A DNA stretch of 54,152 nucleotides from an uncultured Acetatifactor sp. (GTDB lineage Bacteria > Bacillota > Clostridia > Lachnospirales > Lachnospiraceae), in NCBI GenBank assembly GCA_910585805.1, contig CAJUFB010000020.1:1-54152 (forward strand), in the 5' to 3' direction. The notes below the pieces were generated by a model. The model searched no databases. It had not been told where the DNA came from and worked only from the letters and a program-made list of their open reading frames with translations. The position numbers and the translations under genes are program-made. Positions 40,832-49,356 of the stretch are shown piece by piece; positions within the stretch are counted from its first letter, which is position 1, and every line of letters starts with the position of its first letter.

Positions 40832-43800
40832 ATGGGAGCGAGTGAACTGTTTACGGGAGAGAGATTCATACCCGGAGCCGGTGATGATAAATTGGGAATA
40901 GAGCATTATCAGAGATATCTCGGAGTCAGGGAGATGGTCCGCGGCAAGGTGGTTTTGGATGCTGCCTGCGGGGAAGGATATGGGAGCGATCTGATCGCAT
41001 CTACGGCAAAGCAGGTAACCGGCCTGGATATAGACGGGGAGACGATCGCGCGGGCCAGGGAAACCTATAAAGAGAGGAAGAATCTGCGTTTTCTGCAGGG
41101 GAGCATAGAATCGATTCCTTTGGGGAATGCTTCGGTGGATGCGGTGGTTTCCTTTGAGACCATCGAGCATGTGCCGGAAGCGGTTCAGCATAGCTTTCTG
41201 AATGAAATATCCAGGATATTGCGGCCGGGCGGATTTCTGATCATGTCCACGCCGAATAAGAAGATTTATTCTGATCTGTATCACTATAAAAACGAGTTTC
41301 ATATCAGGGAATTTTACAAAGAAGAATTTCTTGCCTTTCTGGGGCAGAAATTTCAGCACGTGAAGCTCTATGATCAGGCCTTTCGCGTTGTGTCCATGAT
41401 GGACAGCGGAGACGAAGGGGAAAGGGCGCTGCCATATTATGTGTCCGGCGCTACGGGGGAGCGCGACGGAAAGTATTATATCGCAGTGGCATCGAATGTG
41501 ACGGTGGAAGCGAAGGGACTGGCTTCCGTGTATCTGGGCGATGCGGAAGAATATACAAAGGTGCAGCAGAGGATATTGGAGCTGCAGAAGGAAGAAGAAG
41601 AGCGGAACAGGCATATCGGTGAGCTGGATGAGGAGATAAAGCAGGCTGGAGAGGCTATCCGCAGGCTGCAGGGGGAGAATGAGGAGCGGAACAGGCATAT
41701 TCGGCATCTGGATCAGGAGATAGGAGATAAGGATGTTCGTATCCAACAGCTGAAAACGGAAGCTGATGACCATATCTGTCGATTGAATCAGGAAATTGAG
41801 GCACGGGACGAGCATATCCGGCAATTGGATCAGGACTGGGAGGAACAGAATAGTCATATAAGAGAAATGCAGAGCGAAAGCCGGGAGCAGAAAGAAGAAA
41901 TTGCACGGCTGAATCAGCTGGTTGGCGAAAAAGAGGCTCTTTTGGAGACAAAGAGGGAAGAAGAAGCGGAATTAAGGCAGATTATCAGAAATAAAGAGGG
42001 CCATATAGAACTCCTGTTGAATGTAGAACGGGCATATGAACATGAAAAGAATACGCATGCATACAAATTTGGAAAAAAGCTGCAGCGCCTGGGAGACTTT
42101 GTGCTTCCGCCGAATAGCAGGAGAAGGTTTTTCCTGCATGTTTTTTTTCAGCTGCTGAAGAATCCAAAGTTAATGATCCATGTCATCAAACCCAGGCGTA
42201 TCAGAAATTATCTGAAGTATATAAAGCTGGAGGGCATGGAAGGGGTACGGAAGCGATATGCAGAGGCTGTAAAGATCGAGAAATCATATGTTGAACCGGC
42301 TTCCAGACTTGAGTTGGGGAATATTATACCAAATGCCGGTGAAGAGGCTGGCAAAAGTGTTGTGGAATACGAGAAGCTGACTCTTCCGGCCTGGAACCGG
42401 CCAGGGGTTTCTGTCATCATTCCTGTATATAATCAGTTTGATTATACTTATAACTGTGTAAAATCCATTATAAAGAATTCAGGTGATATTGCATACGAGA
42501 TAATTATTGCGGATGATTGTTCTACAGATGTAACCCGGGAGATAGAAAAGGTAATTGAGAATATTCGTGTGGAGGTTACGGAGAAGAACGTTCGTTTCCT
42601 GCTGAACTGTAACAATGCTGCAAAGCACGCCAGGGGAGAGTATATTCTGTTCCTGAACAATGATACGCAGGTACAGAAGGACTGGCTGCGGCCATTGGTT
42701 GAGCTGATCGAACGGGATGACAGTATCGGTATGGTAGGTTCCAAATTGATCTATCCGGACGGATTTCTTCAGGAAGCAGGGGGAATTGTATGGAAGGATG
42801 CTTCCGCATGGAATTATGGCAACAGAAAAAACCCGGAGGATCCGGAATTTAATTATGTGAAGGAAGCGGATTATATTTCCGGTGCCGCCATTATGATTCG
42901 GCGCAGACTATGGGAAGAAATCGGAGGATTTGATGAGCGCTTTGTGCCTGCTTACTATGAGGACACGGATCTGGCTTTCGAGGTCAGGAAGCATGGATAC
43001 AAGGTTTTATATCAGCCATTGTCCCAGGTGGTTCACTTTGAAGGTGTTTCAAACGGGACCAATGTACAGGCCGGATTGAAACATTATCAGCAGGTGAATT
43101 TCCGGAAATTCTATGATAAGTGGAAGGATGTCCTGGAGGCGGGGCATGAAGTGAACGGGGAAAATGTGTTCACTGCCAAGGACAGAAGCAATCACAAAAA
43201 GCATATTTTGGTGATTGACCATTATGTACCTCATCATGATCAGGATGCCGGTGGGAAATGTACTTTTATGTACCTGCGCACTTTTGTGAAGATGGGATTT
43301 CAGGTTACTTTTATTGGGGATAATTTTTATAAGCACGAGCCTTATACCACGGAACTGAATCAGATGGGGATAGAGGTTCTGTACGGAAATCATTATTACA
43401 ATAACTGGAAGCAATGGCTGAAGGAGAACAGCCATTACTTTGATTATATATACCTGCAGCGCCCGCATATTTCCATAAAGTATATTGATATAGTCAGGAA
43501 ATATTCGGATGCCAGGATTTTTTATTTTGCCCATGACCTGCATCATATCCGGGAATACCGGGAGTATGAGATGACCGGGGATCCGGAGAAACTGGAATCT
43601 TCGCAGAAATGGAAAAAGATTGAGTACGAGCTTTTTGAAAAGGCGGATGTGGGACATGTAGTGGGAAGCTTTGAACAGCAAAAAATGCGGGAAGTATTTC
43701 CGGATAAGCCCATTCGTAATATTCCGCTGTACATTTATGAGAAGCTGCCGGAGGATATCAATAAGGACTTTGCCGGGAGAAATGACCTGCTCTATGTAGG

Positions 43801-44299
43801 CGGTTTCGGACATCCTCCTAATATAGACGCGGTGCTCTGGTTTGCGAGAGAAGTATTTCCGCGGGTATTAAAACAATATCCTCAGATAAAATGGCATGTG
43901 GTGGGAGGAAAAGCCCCATTGGAGATACAGAATCTTGCTTCGGATAATATTATTATCGAAGGCTTCCTGCCGGATGAAGATTTGGAAACACTGTATCGAA
44001 ATTGCCGTATGTCGGTGGTTCCTTTGCGGTACGGCGCAGGAGTGAAAGGAAAAGTTGTAGAGGCAGCATATTATCAGATCCCTTTGCTGACTACGTCTAT
44101 CGGAGCAGAGGGGCTGAGTCGGGAAGAAGCTTTTATGCGTGTGGAAGATACCGCAGAGGGAATTGCGGCGGCTATCTGTTCTCTCTATGAGGATTACCGG
44201 ACATTGCGGGAGATGTCGGATAATGGCATAAGGTTTATCCATAACCACTTTACGTTGGAAGAAGCGGAGCGGGTGCTGCGGCTGGATATTGATATCTGA
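40832..44299 (+). CDS. Giant fusion: methyltransferase, coiled coil, GT2 and GT4 glycosyltransferase
   Basis: About 1155 residues. Residues 1-235 form a SAM-dependent methyltransferase (VVLDAACGEGYGSD, motif I, near residue 40; SFETIEHVPEA near 110). Residues about 245-410 form a long charged coiled coil in which HI or RI recurs mostly every 14 residues. From about 523 to 750 is a GT2 domain (PGVSVIIPVYNQFDYT, ADDCSTD, FLNNDTQ, YYEDTDLAFEVRKHGY). From about 790 to the end is a GT4-type GT-B domain (YVGGFGHPPNIDAV, VVPLRYGAGVKGKVVEA). No membrane segments. AGGAGAGGC before the ATG at 40832 sets the start; the frame is open upstream to 40694, overlapping wzt. It likely makes, caps or measures the polymer for exporter system 2. 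Confidence 0.85.
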   Translation: MGASELFTGERFIPGAGDDKLGIEHYQRYLGVREMVRGKVVLDAACGEGYGSDLIASTAKQVTGLDIDGETIARARETYKERKNLRFLQGSIESIPLGNASVDAVVSFETIEHVPEAVQHSFLNEISRILRPGGFLIMSTPNKKIYSDLYHYKNEFHIREFYKEEFLAFLGQKFQHVKLYDQAFRVVSMMDSGDEGERALPYYVSGATGERDGKYYIAVASNVTVEAKGLASVYLGDAEEYTKVQQRILELQKEEEERNRHIGELDEEIKQAGEAIRRLQGENEERNRHIRHLDQEIGDKDVRIQQLKTEADDHICRLNQEIEARDEHIRQLDQDWEEQNSHIREMQSESREQKEEIARLNQLVGEKEALLETKREEEAELRQIIRNKEGHIELLLNVERAYEHEKNTHAYKFGKKLQRLGDFVLPPNSRRRFFLHVFFQLLKNPKLMIHVIKPRRIRNYLKYIKLEGMEGVRKRYAEAVKIEKSYVEPASRLELGNIIPNAGEEAGKSVVEYEKLTLPAWNRPGVSVIIPVYNQFDYTYNCVKSIIKNSGDIAYEIIIADDCSTDVTREIEKVIENIRVEVTEKNVRFLLNCNNAAKHARGEYILFLNNDTQVQKDWLRPLVELIERDDSIGMVGSKLIYPDGFLQEAGGIVWKDASAWNYGNRKNPEDPEFNYVKEADYISGAAIMIRRRLWEEIGGFDERFVPAYYEDTDLAFEVRKHGYKVLYQPLSQVVHFEGVSNGTNVQAGLKHYQQVNFRKFYDKWKDVLEAGHEVNGENVFTAKDRSNHKKHILVIDHYVPHHDQDAGGKCTFMYLRTFVKMGFQVTFIGDNFYKHEPYTTELNQMGIEVLYGNHYYNNWKQWLKENSHYFDYIYLQRPHISIKYIDIVRKYSDARIFYFAHDLHHIREYREYEMTGDPEKLESSQKWKKIEYELFEKADVGHVVGSFEQQKMREVFPDKPIRNIPLYIYEKLPEDINKDFAGRNDLLYVGGFGHPPNIDAVLWFAREVFPRVLKQYPQIKWHVVGGKAPLEIQNLASDNIIIEGFLPDEDLETLYRNCRMSVVPLRYGAGVKGKVVEAAYYQIPLLTTSIGAEGLSREEAFMRVEDTAEGIAAAICSLYEDYRTLREMSDNGIRFIHNHFTLEEAERVLRLDIDI

Positions 44300-44330
44300 G
44301 AACAGCCAGAGGTATTTTCGGAGGAACAGG

Positions 44331-46451
44331 ATGAAAAAAGTTGTGAAGCTGCTGTGCGGTGCTGTTTTTCTATTGTGCATCTGCTGGTTTATAGGACAGC
44401 AATTGAAGACGGCGCGGCTGAATCAGGAAGAGCAGGCAAATTCAGGCTGGAATCTGGTGGACTATATTGACACGCCGGCTGTCGTGCTGAATGGCAGAAC
44501 GGAAAGCGCAGATTATCCGTACGGCTACAATTTAGGTGCCATTGAGGATGATGAGGTGGGAAGGGCAGTTTTTTTGACTGCAGGTACGGCAATTGAGATA
44601 GAGGGTAAAGTAGCAGAAGGAACTGTTCTGGATGTGAATTATGAGATTCATCCATGGGTTGCATCAGAGTCTGACGGAGCCCTGTTGAATATTGCAATCA
44701 TATCAGGCGATGTAAAACAGGACTATGTGTATACAGTTGATGGAAATGTGCAGAGGCAGACGATTTCGATGGAACAGTTTTCTGACTGTGAGGTGCATAT
44801 TGAGATGTCAGTGTCAAATGAGGAAGGGAAAAACGAAAATTGTGACTGGGTGGTACTGAGACAGTTTTCGTTTGCTTCAGGAGGATTTGAGGGAAAGCGG
44901 CCAACACTGAACGGCGCGGGGTATGTGAGGTCGGCTACGTATTTTGCGGATGAATGGCCTCTTAATTTCTGGAACAGTGAAATGGATTCCCTTGATGCTG
45001 ATATGGAGCAGATTAAGGGAGACGGTTTTGACAGTATTATTCTGGTGATTCCGTGGAGGGAATTTCAGACCGGGATTTCTCCTGTGGAATACAATGAATA
45101 TGCGTTTGGCAGACTGGATGAAGTCATGACGGCAGCCGGGAACGCGGGATTGGGCGTTTATGTGAGGGCAGGATATGAATCGGATTTCCGGGACAGCATT
45201 GAGCAGAATGAGGCCAGCCGTTACTTACGTCTTATGGGAGACCCGGTTGTAGAGAATGCGTGGTACGAATATTTGGAGAGGATGTATACTTCCCTGAGTG
45301 CTCATAACAATTTTTGGGGAGGTTTTCTGACATGGGAGGACTTCTGGAATAACCTTGGCGTATGCGACGAGCCTGACGAGAAGGCAAGAGTGGAATGGGC
45401 TGATTTTGTTGGATATCGCAGGTGGGTAGAAGAACATTTTGCTTTGGAAATATATAATGAGAATTATGGAACACAGTATGCATCATACTCTTCCATACCT
45501 GTTCCGCAAAGGACAGAACCTGCAATGGAGGCGATGTATGCGTTATATGATGATTTCCTGAATAATCTCCTGGGAAAGTCGCAGGAAAAGTTTCCTGATC
45601 TATCCATGGAAGTACGTATGGACTGGGAGGTTATTTACAGGGTGGATGGGACTGCGGATTACTATAAGCATACGATAACTTATCCCTGTATGAATTCTTC
45701 TTATGTGGCTACTATGTATGGAATTCCGATAGGTTTTGAAAATGTGGGAGAACGTGTGGGTTATCAGGAAGCCATGGAAAAAACGGGTTATATTTTGCGT
45801 ATGCTGAAAGAGCAGAATGGCGGAAAGCCGGTTTACATTGATCAGTTCATATTTGCGGATAATACCCCGGCCTTTCAGAACAATGCACAGATAAAAGAGG
45901 AAGAAATGAACGATTATCTGGAAAATGTCGCGGGGGTATTACGGCAGTATTCTGAGGGATATGGTATCTGGACATATCGGGATTATCGCGCCAATCTTCT
46001 CTATAACCCGCAGTTCGTTCTGGAAGCGGATGGATGGGATACGGTTGGGAAGGTTTCCTGGGAGATGGTGGAAGATTCTGCCGCGTGTACTTTGGAACCG
46101 GGAGCGATGATACAGCAGGTGATCCCCGGGGGAAGAAATCACTTTGGCACCGGTGCCTATACACTGGAGGTTGATGTGGTGAAGGTGGAGGAGGCAGGAA
46201 CTTTATCCGTGTGTATGGGGGAAGCCTGTGAAAGTGTGGAGATTTCAGAGACAGGAAGGATCAGTCTGGTTTTCGAGGCAAACAGTTCCCTTGATGTAAC
46301 GTTGGAATCGGTGGATTGCGGGATCTCCATAGATAATGTAAGATTATATAATTATATACAGCGGGGCTATCTGTATGATGAAGATAATAATGAATTGCAG
46401 TGTCTGGAAGGTGTGCGCAGTTTGAACAGGCAGCTTCAGCAGGTTCATTGA
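44331..46451 (+). CDS. Membrane-anchored glycosidase-like protein
   Basis: About 706 residues. One N-terminal hydrophobic segment (about 5-22) anchors it outside. Residues about 30-190 are beta-rich. Residues about 200-560 look like a TIM-barrel glycoside hydrolase (GFDSIILVIPWREFQ, AGLGVYVRAGYE, GGFLTWEDFW, YSEGYGIWTYRDY); the Glu in TWEDFW is a candidate acid/base. The last 140 residues resemble a carbohydrate-binding beta-sandwich. I cannot assign a GH family. GGAGGAACAGG precedes the ATG at 44331, inside a longer open frame. It may trim or remodel the polymer exported by system 2. Confidence 0.7.
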   Translation: MKKVVKLLCGAVFLLCICWFIGQQLKTARLNQEEQANSGWNLVDYIDTPAVVLNGRTESADYPYGYNLGAIEDDEVGRAVFLTAGTAIEIEGKVAEGTVLDVNYEIHPWVASESDGALLNIAIISGDVKQDYVYTVDGNVQRQTISMEQFSDCEVHIEMSVSNEEGKNENCDWVVLRQFSFASGGFEGKRPTLNGAGYVRSATYFADEWPLNFWNSEMDSLDADMEQIKGDGFDSIILVIPWREFQTGISPVEYNEYAFGRLDEVMTAAGNAGLGVYVRAGYESDFRDSIEQNEASRYLRLMGDPVVENAWYEYLERMYTSLSAHNNFWGGFLTWEDFWNNLGVCDEPDEKARVEWADFVGYRRWVEEHFALEIYNENYGTQYASYSSIPVPQRTEPAMEAMYALYDDFLNNLLGKSQEKFPDLSMEVRMDWEVIYRVDGTADYYKHTITYPCMNSSYVATMYGIPIGFENVGERVGYQEAMEKTGYILRMLKEQNGGKPVYIDQFIFADNTPAFQNNAQIKEEEMNDYLENVAGVLRQYSEGYGIWTYRDYRANLLYNPQFVLEADGWDTVGKVSWEMVEDSAACTLEPGAMIQQVIPGGRNHFGTGAYTLEVDVVKVEEAGTLSVCMGEACESVEISETGRISLVFEANSSLDVTLESVDCGISIDNVRLYNYIQRGYLYDEDNNELQCLEGVRSLNRQLQQVH

Positions 46452-46472
46452 TCGGGTCAAAGGAGAGATTGA

Positions 46473-47516
46473 ATGGAGAAAGAAAATAACTTTTCTGCCA
46501 TACATTTGGGAGCGGCATTACTGGTGGTGTTAGGGCATCAGTATGTTCTCATGGGCAGTTCGGTACCGCTTATATTTGGGGTAGATATTAATGGATTTGG
46601 GGTCAGGATTATCTTTGTCATGAGCGGTTATCTGATTACGGAAAGTTATATGCGAAGTAAAAGCGCAGGACAATATATGGGTAAAAGGCTGATGAGAATA
46701 TATCCGCCGCTGGCCGCATGTATATTTTTAACAGTCGTAGTAATTGGTCCGATATTTACAAGATGCGGTTTAAAGGAATATTTTACGGGATCCATTGATT
46801 ATGCGGTAAGAAATATTGCAATGTATCCGGTGTTCAGCTTACCGGGAGTATTTCAGGATAATGTGAACCAGACGGCAGTTAATGGCTCTTTATGGACGCT
46901 GCCTGTTGAGATGATGTGTTATATATTGCTGATTGGCTTTATGAAAATATATGATATCCTGTCTAAAAAGAGCCAGGCTGCGGCGAAGATTTTTTATGCG
47001 TCAGTGGGTATCGTTTTATGGATCATATATGTGCTGCGTATAACCGGGGTACTGCAGCATTCATTGGTATTTTGGGGAACTGACTGGTGCAGTGCGATTG
47101 GGGTGGCTGTATATTTTTTGTGGGGAAGCATATTTTCACGTCTGGGTTTGAAGAATATCTGCAATTTACAGACAGCAGTTTTTTGGGGGATGATATGTGG
47201 CTGTGTTGATGGGCCGCTCCGTGCAGTTTTGCTTTTGCCTTTTGTAACATATATCACAATAGCGTTTGCGTTTGCAGATAAACCGATTTTTTCAAAATTG
47301 ATGAAAAATAATTATAGTTATGGAATTTATTTATGGGCTTTTCCTATTCAACAGTCTGTGATCCAGGTGATAATGATCAGAGGGGGGCAGTATTATTCTC
47401 CGCTTGTTATGTTTTTGATATCAATGGTATTTATTTGGATGGCAGCATGCCTGTCGAATGTTTTGATAGAGAAACCGTTGCTGAAGCTGAGCAGGAGAGG
47501 AAGGGACAGTAGATAA
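46473..47516 (+). CDS. Acyltransferase family 3 membrane protein
   Basis: A 347-residue protein with about ten membrane segments. The family motifs are AALLVVLGHQYVL with the catalytic-type His, GVRIIFVMSGYLITESY and KRLMRIYPPL. It would O-acylate a surface glycan or polyol phosphate. AAAGGAGAG precedes the ATG. It lies 4 bases before the LTA-synthase-like gene, so its target may be that polymer, for example acetyl groups on glycerol phosphate; this is inference. From here on the DNA is clearly more AT-rich than in the first half of the window. Confidence 0.88.
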   Translation: MEKENNFSAIHLGAALLVVLGHQYVLMGSSVPLIFGVDINGFGVRIIFVMSGYLITESYMRSKSAGQYMGKRLMRIYPPLAACIFLTVVVIGPIFTRCGLKEYFTGSIDYAVRNIAMYPVFSLPGVFQDNVNQTAVNGSLWTLPVEMMCYILLIGFMKIYDILSKKSQAAAKIFYASVGIVLWIIYVLRITGVLQHSLVFWGTDWCSAIGVAVYFLWGSIFSRLGLKNICNLQTAVFWGMICGCVDGPLRAVLLLPFVTYITIAFAFADKPIFSKLMKNNYSYGIYLWAFPIQQSVIQVIMIRGGQYYSPLVMFLISMVFIWMAACLSNVLIEKPLLKLSRRGRDSR

Positions 47517-47520
47517 TACT

Positions 47521-49356
47521 ATGGGGATACGAAATCGGTTCAGGGATATAAAACCGTGTTTGGGGAAATTAACTGAGACAATTCTCTTAATATCATTCAC
47601 ATCTGTACTGGTTTTCTATTTTGTGGAAGCTATTTATTTTCAGAGTTTTTCAACAGCATTACGTTATATTCTCCTGGAATGGGGGTCTGAGATTAAATTA
47701 TTGAATCTGGGCATCGTCATCTTACTTGAAGTGGCGATGTATGTATTTTGGCATAATGTGGGTACCTGCTTTGCGGTTACATCTGTATTCTGCTGTGTTC
47801 TGGCCATTGTTAATGAGCTGAAGATGAATGCCAGGGGAGAGGCATTTACATTCAGTGATATTGCGGTAGCAAAGGAGGCTTTATTAGTAGCGGGAAACTA
47901 TGATTTGAAGCTGAGCAGTATAGACTGGCAGGTTATTTTGCTGATTCTTGTGATGACAGTCATTCTCATTCTTTTTAAGAAGTCCGATGTGAGAAGCGGT
48001 ATACATGGGAAAAAAATATTTATTAGAATTGCAGCCGGGTTTCTCTGTATAGGAATATTGATTGGTGTATGCAGGAATATGGGGGACATCATGGCGGCTG
48101 TGAAAAATGGGGGAGAGCATGTTTATGTAGTGTCTCAGTATTATAATCAAAATGGCTTTCTGGTCGGCTTTGCAAGGACAACATTTAATCAGGTTCAGGC
48201 ACCGGAAAATTATTCAAGACAGACAGTTGATGCAATCTATGATAGTGTAAACATGAAGACCGATATTGCGGAGACTCCAAACATTATTTTTGTAATGAAT
48301 GAGTCCCTGTATGATGTCAGTGTGCTGGACGGGGTTAAACTGAACAGGGATCCTTTGGCAGAACTTAGGAAATTGCAGGAAAAATACACCTATGGAACCT
48401 TTGTCAGCCCTTCTTATGGAGGAGGGACATGCAATGTTGAGTTTGAGATTCTGACGGGATGCCCGATGGATGAAGTGGGGCTGAGCACACTTCCGTATTC
48501 GGAAATGCTTCATCATGAAATTGATTCCCTGGCAAGCCTTATGAATGAAAACGGATACTACAGCGTTGCTGTACACCCCAATACCGGTACATATTTTAAC
48601 AGAAGAAATGTATACCGTTATATGGGATTTCAGGAAGTATTCTTTACGGAGGAAATGGGAGAACTTCCGACTGAGGGCCAGTATGCAGGAGACCAGGAAC
48701 TATATGAACGGGTGATAGATTTATATGAAGAGAAAGGGGATAAACCGTTTTTTGCATATGTCATCACGATGCAGAATCATGGCGGATATGAATATCAGTA
48801 TGATGAAAGCGGTATTGAGGTGTCAGAGGGAGGCAGCTGCGGAAATGAGCGTGCGCTGCAAACATATTGTAATCTGGTTGATTCCTCTGTCGAAGCATTC
48901 CAATATCTGATTCGTTATTTTGAGACTGTAGACAGACCCACAGTGATCGTAATGTTCGGGGATCATAGTCCGAATGTGATGGGAAGCTTTGAGTATAGTG
49001 CGGAGCTTCTGTTAGGGGCATCAAGTATTCCTTTATACAGGACGACGCCGCTTGTCGTTTATTATAATTATGATTTGCCCTATGAAGACTGGGGGTATAT
49101 CAATGGATACAACCTGGCTTCAAAGGTGATGGACTATTGCGGAATCAGTATGGACAGTTTCTGGGCATATGGCCTGGATACGGCGAATGTACCTAAATTG
49201 GGGAATTACTATTATGTTGATGACGAGTGGGTCAGCGAGGGCAATATTGATTCCGGGTATATAGAGTACAAGCGGAACATGTGGATCATGGCATATGACA
49301 GAATTTTCGGAAGGAATTATTATGGGGACAGGCAGGATAAAGGAATTGTGGAGTAA
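47521..49356 (+). CDS. LTA-synthase-like phosphoglycerol transferase
   Basis: A 611-residue protein. Five N-terminal membrane segments (to about residue 200) precede an outside sulfatase-fold domain. The LtaS catalytic set is complete: VMNESLYD (metal Glu, near 260), GGGTCNVEFE with the Thr nucleophile (near 303), MQNHGGY (His) and FGDHSPN (Asp and His). It transfers glycerol phosphate or a similar group from a lipid to a growing polymer or a glycan. Whether it makes a long chain or only decorates a sugar cannot be told. It overlaps the next gene by 35 bases. Confidence 0.9.
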   Translation: MGIRNRFRDIKPCLGKLTETILLISFTSVLVFYFVEAIYFQSFSTALRYILLEWGSEIKLLNLGIVILLEVAMYVFWHNVGTCFAVTSVFCCVLAIVNELKMNARGEAFTFSDIAVAKEALLVAGNYDLKLSSIDWQVILLILVMTVILILFKKSDVRSGIHGKKIFIRIAAGFLCIGILIGVCRNMGDIMAAVKNGGEHVYVVSQYYNQNGFLVGFARTTFNQVQAPENYSRQTVDAIYDSVNMKTDIAETPNIIFVMNESLYDVSVLDGVKLNRDPLAELRKLQEKYTYGTFVSPSYGGGTCNVEFEILTGCPMDEVGLSTLPYSEMLHHEIDSLASLMNENGYYSVAVHPNTGTYFNRRNVYRYMGFQEVFFTEEMGELPTEGQYAGDQELYERVIDLYEEKGDKPFFAYVITMQNHGGYEYQYDESGIEVSEGGSCGNERALQTYCNLVDSSVEAFQYLIRYFETVDRPTVIVMFGDHSPNVMGSFEYSAELLLGASSIPLYRTTPLVVYYNYDLPYEDWGYINGYNLASKVMDYCGISMDSFWAYGLDTANVPKLGNYYYVDDEWVSEGNIDSGYIEYKRNMWIMAYDRIFGRNYYGDRQDKGIVE

